Of a DNA stretch of 64,000 nt, positions 36,771-45,943 are shown piece after piece. The notes under the pieces were generated by a model that worked only from the letters and a program-made list of their open reading frames with translations, searched no databases and was not told where the DNA came from. Every line of letters starts with the position of its first letter. Within the stretch, counting starts at the first letter, position 1. The position numbers and the translations under genes were made by a program. The DNA is from Planctomycetota bacterium (lineage in GTDB: Bacteria; Planctomycetota; Planctomycetia; Pirellulales; UBA1268), in NCBI GenBank assembly GCA_003669585.1, contig QWOQ01000005.1, forward strand, positions 1 through 64,000, written 5' to 3'.

Positions 36771-37506
36771 CAGCGAATCCTCCTTCGAGTAGAGAAAGAT
36801 CAAACGGACGGGGGGACTGTCCTGGGATTATGTAAATGCTGTACGCAGCGATTGTTAAAAATGTTCATGGAATGAACTTGCAAGCGAAGAATAAGAGAGT
36901 CGGTCGTCATAGGCTTATAGAATGTAAAAGTTACTGTGAGGCCTGTTTTGTGTGAGAATTCTATGAGAAATTGTTTTGGCTCACGCTCTTGCAGTCGAGC
37001 CCAGGTTGACCTTGATCGAGCCTGTGTGCCGACCATCCTGTGCGTGAGAACTCTTCGCGCGGCGGTCGAAAGAGTCAAATGAGTCGCATTGAAAACGTTT
37101 TGTGCATTAAGGAAAACGAAATACATGCGGAGTGCAGCAGCGAATCACTCCATTGGCTGTGAGTAATGTGCGTGTGCACCGCCCCAAGACTCTGTATCAA
37201 ACAGATGGCAAATTCCTATGTCTCTCTCTAACGCGTGAAGTTCGAAGCAGTACGTCTGTGCGTTCGATGTCAATGAACATTGCCTATTGATTTGTTTAAA
37301 AAGTTTTTTATAGGGGTGTTTTCAATCGGGCCAATCCATAGGGCCGTGTGAGTGGACACCTTTGAAATGATGAAGTTTGCCTTTTAAAAAACGCTGTGAA
37401 GTGCTGCTGTACGCGGTAGGCTCGCAGCGGCAACTGCTCTGCCTGCTCTACAATCAGCTTCGAAATATCGATCGCCAAAAGGATAAATAGACACTCAGGC
37501 CAGGGT
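36771..37506. other. Long gap without a confident gene
   Basis: About 730 bases between the Cys-rich gene and the RND pump stop. A minus-strand frame at 36800-37126 exists, but it has no ribosome site or family features. Composition is AT-rich. I see no RNA gene or repeat. Confidence 0.4.
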
Positions 37507-40500
37507 TCATAACTGGCTTGTCTGGCTCACTTTCAGTGCATCGCGGCCGCTGGAAAACCAGAAGAGCCCTGGGTGAATCAAAAATTCACACAGCGTCGAG
37601 CTCATGAGTCCCCCGAGAATCACCGTTGCCACCGGATAGAGAATTTCTCGACCAGGTTTCAGGCCATCGAACACCAGTGGTACCAGAGCGATTCCAGCAG
37701 TGATCGCGGTCATGAGCACCGGCGAAAGTCGCTCGAGACTCCCTCGCAAAATCATATTTTGACAAAAAGGCTCCTTTTCCACCCGCATCAAATAGACATA
37801 GTGTGTGACAAGAAGAATTCCATTGCGAACTGCTATTCCTCCAAGCGAAATAAAACCAACAAGGCTCGCAACGGTAAGCGTTTGATCGGTAAGCACAAGG
37901 GCGACCACACCGCCTACAAATGCCGTTGGCAGCGCGTTCAAGATCTGCAACACGATTCGGTGAGATGGAAAAAGAATAAAAAGAACAGCGTACATCCCTA
38001 GGACCGATACCACTGCGAGTGTGGCAATCAGCGAAGTGGCTTGCTGTTGACTTTCAAATTGGCCGCCGTATTCCAAGTAAAAGCCAACTGGCAAAACGAC
38101 ATCGGCTGCCACTACGCGGCGAATCTCATTCACAGCACTTGCCAGATCCCTTCCTTGTGTATTGCATCGGATGACGATGCGACGAGTCGCGTTATCGCGA
38201 TTGACGGCACTCGCTCCAACTCCGTCTTTAATCGTGGCAAGTTGTCCCAGTTCGACCTGGCCCTGTTGATGTGGCAGGTCAATTCGCAGTCGACCGAGGT
38301 TTGCGAAGTCATTTCGAGCGCGGTCTTCGAGTCGCACAAGCAAATCAAATCGGCGCTGTCCCTCAAGAACCTGCGAGACCACTTTCCCCTGCAGAGCCGT
38401 CTGCAAAAGCTCTGCGACACCACGACGTGTCAGGCCGTAGCGAGCAAGTTCCTCGGGTAGGAGACGAATATGGAGCTCATCAGTCATCCGAATCGGTTCA
38501 ATGACCGGCTGTGTGATTCCTGGCACCTTTTGCAGCGAGTCTTTAAGTTGTTGGGCAATTGACAACAGGAGATTGAGGTCGTCGCCATGAACCTTGATTG
38601 CAATCTGCGCATACACTCCGCTGATCATATGGCTGATCATGTGCGCCAGTGGCTGCTCGACCTCGATATCAACACCGGGCGCCTCGTGTCGGAGTGTCGC
38701 AAGCAGCGTTGCTATCACTTCATCACGACCTCGAGCATTGCTCGGGTTCATAGCAAGAATGTATTCGCTTGAACTTACCGGCATTGCATGCTCGTCAAGC
38801 TCCGCGCGGCCGGAACGTCGAACAAACGATAGAATCTCGCCGCTTGGTTGTTTCTCGGAGCGTTGTGCAAGACGGAGCACGGTATCAATTGTGCGAGACA
38901 CCCGATTGGTAGCCTCGAGAGATGAACCCGGTGGTAGCGATACGTTGACCTGAATACTTCCTTCATCGAACTGAGGCAGAAAATCTCGACCACGCTGTGA
39001 AAGTTCAAATCCCGCCCACGCGACGAGCAGCCAGCTTCCAATCACGAGCACCACTGGAATTTTCATGCTGAGTTGGATCATTGGAGTAGCCATCCATTTC
39101 AGAATTCGTAGCAGCGGGCTGTCGCCACTGTGATGCAGCGGTCGCGAATGAGAAAGGAGGTACGACGCAAGTACCGGTGTGAGTGTCAGCGATACGAGAA
39201 GTGAAGCGAGAATGGAAACGATGTACGCGATTCCAAGTGGCGCAAACAGTCTTCCTTCAACTCCCGAAAGGCTAAAAAGTGGGAAAAACACAAGAATCAC
39301 GACGGCGGTTCCGAAGACGATAGAAGTGCGAATCTCTCGGCTGGCTTCGTAGACGACTGTGAGAATCGGACGGGGTTGTAATGACGCATTGTTTTGTGAA
39401 AGACGCCGAAAGATGTTCTCGACGTCAACGATCGCATCATCGACAAGTTCTCCCATTGCCACGGCAATGCCACCGAGCGTCATGACGTTTATGGAAAGTG
39501 CATGGCCCGCGACAAGACCATAGAAGTGAAAACTCATAGCCGTAATGGCAAGAGAAAGTGGAATGACAACGAATGTGATAAACATCGTTCGAACGTTGAG
39601 CAGGAATAAAAAAAGCACACAGACAACAAGGCATGCGCCTAAAAGAAGTGATTCACCAACATTGAGGATTCCACGATCAATGAAACTGCGCAGACGAAAA
39701 AGACCGGGATCAATGACAACATTGTCTGGCAGAGATGCTTGAATCTCACGAAATGCTTTTTCGATCTGCGCAGTGAGTGCACGAGTATCACTATGTGGTT
39801 GTTTTGCAATTGTGAAAACAACTCCTGGTTCTCCATTAATTGAACCATCACCTCGCTTTGACTGAGGCCCCTCGATGACGTTCGCCACCTGTTGAAGAAG
39901 CACCGGTCGAACATCACTGGCCTTTACCGGAATATTTCTGAGATCCTCAAGCACTTCAGCAGAATCAGGTCCTAAGCGACCGAGAACTCTGATTGGCCGT
40001 TCTGTTTCTCCTTCAATTGCAAAACCGCCACTGGTGTTGATATTGCTTTCCGCCAGCGCCTGCTCCACCTGTTCGAGAGATATTCCGTATTCCAGAAGTG
40101 CGGCAGGATCAACCAGAATCTGGTACTGCTTCCGATGGCCTCCCTGCACAAATACTTCGGCAACACCTGGAATCTGTCGTAGACGCGGCCTCACGACCCA
40201 ATCGGCGAGCGTGCGTAAATCCATCTGTTTTGCGATCGACTGCTCAGAGTCCGATGAAATATCGTTTGATTGTGAATCGGGTTTCCAGGAGATGCCTGCG
40301 ATGACAATCTGACCCATGATCGAGGAGGTGGGTGTCATCTGTGGAAGAATGCCCTCCCCAAGCGTGCCAGAGAGCATCACAAGTCTTTCCTGCACGGTCT
40401 GTCTTGCTTTAGAAATATCAGTTGACCAATCAAACTCGATCGTGATCACTGAAAGCCCAGTGGTGGTTTGGCTACGCACGTCGAGCACGCCGCTGGCGCC

Positions 40501-40722
40501 TAACAAAGCAATCTCAATCGGAAGAGTAACGAGTGTTTCGGCCTCCTCTGTGGCAAGTCCGCGACACTCAGTGATCACGACTACGCGTGGTCTATCGAGA
40601 TCAGGAAAAAGATCGATCGGAAGCGTGACGGCCACCCACGAGCCATACAACAAAAGCAGGAGCGAGACGATAACGACAATCGCCCTGTTTTGCAGTGAAA
40701 AACGAAGCACAAAATCGATCAT
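37507..40722 (-). CDS. Heavy-metal efflux RND transporter (CzcA/CusA family)
   Basis: Inner-membrane proton-driven pump of 1071 aa, full length for the family. Seen: N-terminal helix and LPIDLFPDLDRPRVVV, the pore region, two large periplasmic loops, and the HME-RND helix-4 motif GELVDDAIVDVENIF with two Asp and a Glu expected in proton relay. The C-terminal half repeats the architecture (GFISLGGIAVRNGILLVTHYV). Metal specificity is not readable. It forms an operon with the adaptor (25 bases upstream) and the His/Cys-rich protein. No outer-membrane channel gene lies in the window. Confidence 0.94.
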   Translation of the reverse strand: MIDFVLRFSLQNRAIVVIVSLLLLLYGSWVAVTLPIDLFPDLDRPRVVVITECRGLATEEAETLVTLPIEIALLGASGVLDVRSQTTTGLSVITIEFDWSTDISKARQTVQERLVMLSGTLGEGILPQMTPTSSIMGQIVIAGISWKPDSQSNDISSDSEQSIAKQMDLRTLADWVVRPRLRQIPGVAEVFVQGGHRKQYQILVDPAALLEYGISLEQVEQALAESNINTSGGFAIEGETERPIRVLGRLGPDSAEVLEDLRNIPVKASDVRPVLLQQVANVIEGPQSKRGDGSINGEPGVVFTIAKQPHSDTRALTAQIEKAFREIQASLPDNVVIDPGLFRLRSFIDRGILNVGESLLLGACLVVCVLFLFLLNVRTMFITFVVIPLSLAITAMSFHFYGLVAGHALSINVMTLGGIAVAMGELVDDAIVDVENIFRRLSQNNASLQPRPILTVVYEASREIRTSIVFGTAVVILVFFPLFSLSGVEGRLFAPLGIAYIVSILASLLVSLTLTPVLASYLLSHSRPLHHSGDSPLLRILKWMATPMIQLSMKIPVVLVIGSWLLVAWAGFELSQRGRDFLPQFDEGSIQVNVSLPPGSSLEATNRVSRTIDTVLRLAQRSEKQPSGEILSFVRRSGRAELDEHAMPVSSSEYILAMNPSNARGRDEVIATLLATLRHEAPGVDIEVEQPLAHMISHMISGVYAQIAIKVHGDDLNLLLSIAQQLKDSLQKVPGITQPVIEPIRMTDELHIRLLPEELARYGLTRRGVAELLQTALQGKVVSQVLEGQRRFDLLVRLEDRARNDFANLGRLRIDLPHQQGQVELGQLATIKDGVGASAVNRDNATRRIVIRCNTQGRDLASAVNEIRRVVAADVVLPVGFYLEYGGQFESQQQATSLIATLAVVSVLGMYAVLFILFPSHRIVLQILNALPTAFVGGVVALVLTDQTLTVASLVGFISLGGIAVRNGILLVTHYVYLMRVEKEPFCQNMILRGSLERLSPVLMTAITAGIALVPLVFDGLKPGREILYPVATVILGGLMSSTLCEFLIHPGLFWFSSGRDALKVSQTSQL

Positions 40723-40747
40723 GGGCAGTTACGACCCTTCTTGTTAT

Positions 40748-42166
40748 TTAAGGGTTCGCACGGGGATCGTGAAGCGTGCCATCGGAATGAACGTGAACAT
40801 TTGATGGCAGTGAGGAATCTTGCTGCGATCGAGCGATGCGATCAAGGGCTGCGGCACCTGTGAGAACGATGCGGTCACCAACATGAAGCGAGCCGTTGTT
40901 GGCAAGCACCAGAGAGAGCCTATCCTCGTAGAGAACGCGCACCTCGCATCGCTGAAATACGGCGAGATCTTGTCGGAACACGAATGCTTGAGGACCTTCG
41001 TGCACCACTGCCTGGCGTGGGAGAACGAATACATTTTCCATTTTCTCTGTGGCGATTCGCAATCGCAGGCGGTTTCCCGGACGAAATCGCCAGAGTAGGC
41101 GAGTTTCCCCCATATGTTCGTAGGTAGACCACTGATTTTCCAGTCGTAGAAAAAATGCAAACGTTCGAGACGCCGAGTCGATCGTGTTAGAAATATGATC
41201 AATAAAAAGCTTTTCCTGAAAAGCTGGCCACGTGGCAAGGTCAGGCTCGTCAACATCGATCTCTACACCGATGTTGCTGCTTGCGGCCATCTGTACCAGT
41301 GGCATGTCATCCTTGAATCCACGCCCCTCTATAAAAAGTGATCGATGATCTGCCAGATGCATCAGCACCTTCCCGGCTTCGACATGCTGGCCGAGTTCAA
41401 CGTCGAGCGAGTGCACTTCAAAGGAAAACGATTGTGAGGAATCCATTGGCTCGGACTCTGATTGCGTGATGTCAGGCGGCGCGCGAACCATTAGTTCTGT
41501 GACAAATTCCCCCCGAGCTGCCGAATCGATATTCTCGCGCGAGAGTCCACGCGCAACGAGGTCCTGCGAATAAGCCTCGACGGTTGCTTGGAGCCGATCG
41601 AGCTGATTTTCGATTTCATAAATGCGAGACTGTGCCAGGGCGCCACTCGAAGCAAGCTCCGAAAGTCGACGGTATTGACGGTTTGCGATATCAATTTCAC
41701 GAGTTGCTTGAAAGAGTTCTAGCTGTGACTTATGCACCTGATCGCTCACGAGTCGAATCGTAAAAAGCGGGGCATGTGGCGCGACCGTCGTACCTGGAAA
41801 AGCGTGTATGAAGACGATTGTGCCGTCTATGGGTGCGGTCACACCGCGATCGCTGACACCGGGACGATCGACCATCACGGCTGGAAGTTCGACCACTTTC
41901 CACGCGGTGGTCAAAACCAGTGGAACTACAGTCAGTCCAATGTTGTCGCGGGATTTTCGGGATAGAAAGACGGATGATCCTTTAGAAATATTGCCTGGAG
42001 AACCATGAAGCGTTCCGGTTGAGGCAGGAGTCGTCTGCGGCGGTGAGGATTGCCATCGATCGGAAAACAGTGAGTGTGTCTCACGGCAGCCAATGGCACA
42101 AAGTGCTAAAAGAACAACAGCAAGGTTCATCACCATGCTTGGCTTGTCATTATTTTCAGTTTGCAT
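40748..42166 (-). CDS. RND efflux periplasmic adaptor lipoprotein (CzcB/CusB type)
   Basis: 472 aa membrane-fusion protein linking the RND pump to an outer channel. Lipoprotein signal with lipobox LCAIGC near residue 27. The lipoyl-like half-motifs APIDGTIVFIHAFPGT and ELGQHVEAGKVLMHL flank an alpha-hairpin (RLSELASSGALAQSRIYEIENQLDRLQATVEAY), followed by beta-barrel and membrane-proximal domains. Start ATG at 42166 is chosen because it places the lipobox correctly; the frame extends further upstream without features. The pump gene follows after 25 bases. Confidence 0.93.
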   Translation of the reverse strand: MQTENNDKPSMVMNLAVVLLALCAIGCRETHSLFSDRWQSSPPQTTPASTGTLHGSPGNISKGSSVFLSRKSRDNIGLTVVPLVLTTAWKVVELPAVMVDRPGVSDRGVTAPIDGTIVFIHAFPGTTVAPHAPLFTIRLVSDQVHKSQLELFQATREIDIANRQYRRLSELASSGALAQSRIYEIENQLDRLQATVEAYSQDLVARGLSRENIDSAARGEFVTELMVRAPPDITQSESEPMDSSQSFSFEVHSLDVELGQHVEAGKVLMHLADHRSLFIEGRGFKDDMPLVQMAASSNIGVEIDVDEPDLATWPAFQEKLFIDHISNTIDSASRTFAFFLRLENQWSTYEHMGETRLLWRFRPGNRLRLRIATEKMENVFVLPRQAVVHEGPQAFVFRQDLAVFQRCEVRVLYEDRLSLVLANNGSLHVGDRIVLTGAAALDRIARSQQDSSLPSNVHVHSDGTLHDPRANP

Positions 42167-42386
42167 AAGGGTCTCTGGTGAGTTGTGGTGCACAGAGTGG
42201 TCGGCACGAAAAGGCTCGCGAACCATTAAAAGAATCCTGACGCTCACAAGTACGCTGCGACAATACGCAGACGCGTCCCAAGCAGACGTTCTCGCATAAA
42301 TTGGTGGTCATGAGTTTCAAGCCGGCAACTCCGGGCAGTGAAAAAAAAGACACACAAAAACAGGGGCGAGAAGAGCGAGGTGACGA

Positions 42387-42866
42387 TCAGATCAGGAGAA
42401 ACTGATCGATTAAAAATTGAGAAAAAGGGAAAAGAGATGCACGCTTGATGCGGTCGATGCCACGGAGAAAAGAATCAAGCTGACAAAACTCATCTGCTCG
42501 CCAATACATCCACGTATTTAATGCTGAAAGATCGCAGCGATCTCCAGCGACTCGTGGCAGAAAAACAAAGAGACATTCAACGACATGCCAGTGACAGTGT
42601 GATTCCGACGGACAGAAATCCGCTTGCATTTCATAACAAAGATCGTTGGATTTTTGGTAATCATCGCCATGCTTCTGGAGAGCAGTGAGGTGCGAGTGGG
42701 GCGTGTGGAGACAGTGCTCCGCAGCCGGGGCGCTGCGATTCCCAGGCGCGTTCAGGTCTTGTCCCACGCACGCATGCTCAGCATGACAATGGCGCAGTGC
42801 ACAGCATCCCACGAAACTATGAGCACAAACGAGTGCGGCAGTGAAAAGGCAAACTGTGGAGTGCAT
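42387..42866 (-). CDS. Secreted His/Cys-rich protein heading the RND operon
   Basis: 159 aa. N-terminal hydrophobic signal (TVCLFTAALVCAHSFVGC) possibly with a lipobox at FVGC. The mature part is unusually rich in His and Cys: CCALRHCHAEHAC, AEHCLHTPHSH and CPSESHCHWHVVEC. That composition suggests metal binding, matching the downstream heavy-metal adaptor and pump about 220 bases away on the same strand. I know no characterised homolog. It could be a periplasmic metal chaperone or sensor for the efflux system (inference). Confidence 0.68.
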   Translation of the reverse strand: MHSTVCLFTAALVCAHSFVGCCALRHCHAEHACVGQDLNAPGNRSAPAAEHCLHTPHSHLTALQKHGDDYQKSNDLCYEMQADFCPSESHCHWHVVECLFVFLPRVAGDRCDLSALNTWMYWRADEFCQLDSFLRGIDRIKRASLFPFSQFLIDQFLLI

Positions 42867-43153
42867 TGAAAAATTTGAATTGATACTTGGAAAGCACCGA
42901 GGATTCGCAGGAATTGTACTCCCCACTGTGTCTGGAGCAAAATTACTATGTTTCCCAGAGAGAGACTCTGTCAACGTAGCAAATCGGTCCTCATAAAAAG
43001 TGCGCGTGCACTTTCTTGCCACTTTCGGCAAAATGCATCGGCAGGACCGGTAAGGTGCAGGTGGAATCAGTCTGATTCAGGTTGAAAAGTAGTTCGGTGG
43101 TCCGATGCAATTGCATCTGCGGTCCATTTCTCTGCGCAAAGAGGGAGCAGCAA

Positions 43154-44431
43154 ATGAATTCAAGGAGAGACTTTGTAGACAATTGCTGGAAAGAATACTT
43201 TCGTGATATTCAAGCGCTCTGTTCTCAATGGTTGTATGCGTGCTTCGGGTGTCTGCTTTTAATCGCTCAGGCTCCGCAGAAAGTATCGGCTGCCGAGTGT
43301 GGGGACGATACCGCAAGCTACCGTGCAACCGACGGAGGCTCAGGTCTTGAATCTCTGGCTCAATTCCAATCGGTATTTCAAACCTTTATCGATGCGAATC
43401 TCAAGACAGTGCCGATGCAATGGCGACAGATTCAACCATCGGTCTACTGGTGTCTCAAGAGTCATTCGAAACTGTTTGCAAGAATGTCCCGAAGCGAGCA
43501 AGAAGCCCTTATCGAAGAGATCGCCCACTATATCGTGATGCTACGGCAGGATTCTTCTCAGTATGTTGTTCTTGGAAAAGGACGAACGATTATTGCCCTG
43601 CTCGATCCCGAACAGGGGCTCGATCGCAAACAAATCACAGCGCTTGCGAGTGCTTATCAATGCGAGGCTCAGGTCTACAAGCGAACAGGCGACGCACTTC
43701 TTGAAGAGGTTGCCGAGGAGTTTGTGGCGGCCCTCACAGATGCGGTCAAAAAAAATCAACCAACGACGGTTGTTGTTCTTGGACATGGGCTTCCGGAGGA
43801 AATTCAGAGTTACCATATTTCATACCAGAGAGTGGCTGCAGCAGTCGTTGCCGCGGCAAGAGCCCGCAGTGGAGTTGATTCGACGAAACTTGATCTTGAA
43901 AATATCGTGCTGATTTTTGATGACTGCTACAGCACTGATTTCGTCATCAATCTCGCTCATTCGATGGAATCGGTTTCAAAAACAAGTGGCAGCAGTATCG
44001 TGTCGATGCCAGTCATGATTGCGGGCGCCAATCGCAATCAACTTGGGCATGCCGATGTGGGAACAAAATTTGTTACTCATTTCTGGGATTCGGCGATTGA
44101 ACTGTTTTTTATCCGAAAGCCAGTTCCTCGTACGGTGACGGTGCGGGATTTCCTTGAACGTGTTGATCGGTACATGCTCGGTTTTGGTCGTACCCCGGTC
44201 ATTCAAAATAATCGGGTTATCGACTATCGCGACACGGATCCCGTGCTGTTTCAAGATCCGGTGTTTTTTGTTCCGCTCAATGAAATGCATCGAAAAGAAC
44301 TCCGCGAGATCCTGAGAAAGAATCTCGGAAATGATCCCGAAAGTGTGGATGAGAGAGAAATGAGTGCGCCGCTGTTTCTGGATATTGGCCTCATTCGATC
44401 GAACATGAACAGAGCAAGGAGACTCTCTTGA
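43154..44431 (+). CDS. Exported putative clan CD (caspase-like) cysteine peptidase
   Basis: 425 aa with an N-terminal hydrophobic signal (LYACFGCLLLIAQAP) ending near VSAAEC. The central region has the two signatures of clan CD peptidases, each after a hydrophobic strand: His211 in VVVLGHG and Cys258 in VLIFDDCYS, spaced 47 residues apart as in caspases and metacaspases (whose Cys motif is DxCxSG). The last third (RTVTVRDFLERVDRY) is helical and unassigned. Start ATG at 43154 follows GAGGGAGC. Its stop overlaps the next start codon (TTGA), so the two are translationally coupled. The caspase assignment rests on motifs only. Confidence 0.68.
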   Translation: MNSRRDFVDNCWKEYFRDIQALCSQWLYACFGCLLLIAQAPQKVSAAECGDDTASYRATDGGSGLESLAQFQSVFQTFIDANLKTVPMQWRQIQPSVYWCLKSHSKLFARMSRSEQEALIEEIAHYIVMLRQDSSQYVVLGKGRTIIALLDPEQGLDRKQITALASAYQCEAQVYKRTGDALLEEVAEEFVAALTDAVKKNQPTTVVVLGHGLPEEIQSYHISYQRVAAAVVAAARARSGVDSTKLDLENIVLIFDDCYSTDFVINLAHSMESVSKTSGSSIVSMPVMIAGANRNQLGHADVGTKFVTHFWDSAIELFFIRKPVPRTVTVRDFLERVDRYMLGFGRTPVIQNNRVIDYRDTDPVLFQDPVFFVPLNEMHRKELREILRKNLGNDPESVDEREMSAPLFLDIGLIRSNMNRARRLS

Positions 44432-45939
44432 GAAACCTGTTTTTGGGTACAGGGACAAAACAATGGGGTTGCGCATGCTTGGCAAAAATCCTCTTGTTTG
44501 TGAGCATCGTCATTCGGTGTGAAAGCAACCTGCTGCACGCACAGGCGACTTTGTCAGTCGGATGGAAGGCGGGGTTTTCCAAGGAATCGATCACACCAAC
44601 CGAGCCGATGTGGATGTCCGGCTACGCAGGTCGAACCGCGCCAGCCCAAGAGGCTGAAACAGAGTTGTGGGCCAAAGCTTCGGTCCTCGAAAATGCCCAT
44701 GGCATTCGTGCGGTGCTCGTCACACTCGACTTGGTTGGTATTGACCGTCAAATGTCACAAGAAATATGTAATCGCATAACTTCCCTGCACAAAATTCCGC
44801 GAGAAGCGATTGTTCTTTCGGTATCTCATACGCACTGTGGACCGGTGGTCGGCAGTACGCTGTCGACGATGTACGCCCTCGACGCGACTCAGCAATCGCG
44901 AGTCGCAAGCTATTCTCGAAACCTGATCGATCGAATTGAACAGGCGGTGACACAAGCAGCGCAGCGTGTTGAGCCGGTGACACTTGCTTGGGGTATTGGT
45001 TCGGCAGGCTTTGCCGTGAATCGTCGAGCGAATATCGAAGCGGAGGTGCCTGCCAAACGAGCAGCGGGAATTGCGCTTGCCGGGCCGGTCAATCATGACG
45101 TGCCGGTGCTTACGGCACGGCGTGAAGATGGGTCGCTCTGTGGAATAATCTTTGGATATGCCTGTCATGCGACAACACTGAGTTATCAAAAATGGTGTGG
45201 CGATTATCCCGGTTTTGCTTCTAGTGATCTGGAGTCTACGCACCCCGGTTCGGTGGCGATGTTCTTTGCAGGCTGTGGAGCCGATCAAAATCCACTGCCG
45301 CGAAAGACTGTGGAGCTGGCAAAGGAGTACGGTTTGCAACTTGCTGACGCTGTCGAGCGGGTGATTGATCTACCAATGATCACGCTAGCCCCTGAATTCC
45401 AGGCGATCTATCACGAAATCGATCTTGCGTTTGTCAAAGTGCCCTCTCGTGAAGAATGTGAGTTCGATATGAAATCACAGGACCGTTTTCTGGCTTCAAG
45501 AGCCAGAGGGTTTCTTGCCGATCTTGATGGAGGAATATCAATTCCTGCAACCTATCCATATCCGATTGGGATATGGCGTCTTGGTAAGAGTCTTGAGATT
45601 GTTTCACTCGGCGGCGAGGTAGTCGTTGATTATTCACGAACGATTCAAGAAGCGATCTCGGATCGACGCGCCCCACAAAGATCGTCTCAAACGGAAAACA
45701 TCGCCGACGGATCGATGCTTGGAAGCGATGTCTGGGTTATGGGTTACGCCAACGATGTCATGGCCTATATTCCGTCGTTGCGTGTGTTGAACGAAGGCGG
45801 TTATGAAGGAGCCTCCGCGATGGTCTACTACGGTAGGCCATCCCCATGGGCAGCTGATGTCGAGGAACGAATTCTTACTGAAGTTGTTCGGCAGTCAGAC
45901 CACCTCAAGAGCCAGTCGTCTCAGTTGTTGAAGCAGTAA
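44428..45939 (+). CDS. Neutral/alkaline ceramidase-family hydrolase, exported
   Basis: 503 aa. Signal peptide (LAKILLFVSIVIRC...LLHAQA), then the ceramidase N-terminal domain: GFSKESITP, MSGYAGR, a zinc-ligand pair in SHTHCGP (His134, His136), YACHATTL, and the GCGADQNPLPR turn corresponding to the active-site loop. The Ser used as nucleophile in characterised neutral ceramidases is not obvious in that loop, so the substrate may differ. Start is TTG, securely placed by AAGGAG six bases upstream and a TTGA overlap with the preceding caspase-like gene. A DUF1501 gene follows four bases after its stop. Confidence 0.88.
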   Translation: MRNLFLGTGTKQWGCACLAKILLFVSIVIRCESNLLHAQATLSVGWKAGFSKESITPTEPMWMSGYAGRTAPAQEAETELWAKASVLENAHGIRAVLVTLDLVGIDRQMSQEICNRITSLHKIPREAIVLSVSHTHCGPVVGSTLSTMYALDATQQSRVASYSRNLIDRIEQAVTQAAQRVEPVTLAWGIGSAGFAVNRRANIEAEVPAKRAAGIALAGPVNHDVPVLTARREDGSLCGIIFGYACHATTLSYQKWCGDYPGFASSDLESTHPGSVAMFFAGCGADQNPLPRKTVELAKEYGLQLADAVERVIDLPMITLAPEFQAIYHEIDLAFVKVPSREECEFDMKSQDRFLASRARGFLADLDGGISIPATYPYPIGIWRLGKSLEIVSLGGEVVVDYSRTIQEAISDRRAPQRSSQTENIADGSMLGSDVWVMGYANDVMAYIPSLRVLNEGGYEGASAMVYYGRPSPWAADVEERILTEVVRQSDHLKSQSSQLLKQ

Positions 45940-45943
45940 TGTC

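Noticed and set aside
37015..37085. Possible transposase remnant in the 36.8-37.5 kb gap
   Set aside because: A translated segment looked vaguely basic and transposase-like, but no conserved motif, terminal repeat or duplication supports it.
36800..37126. 108-residue minus-strand frame in the long gap
   Set aside because: No ribosome site, no recognisable domain; contains runs expected of a random frame.
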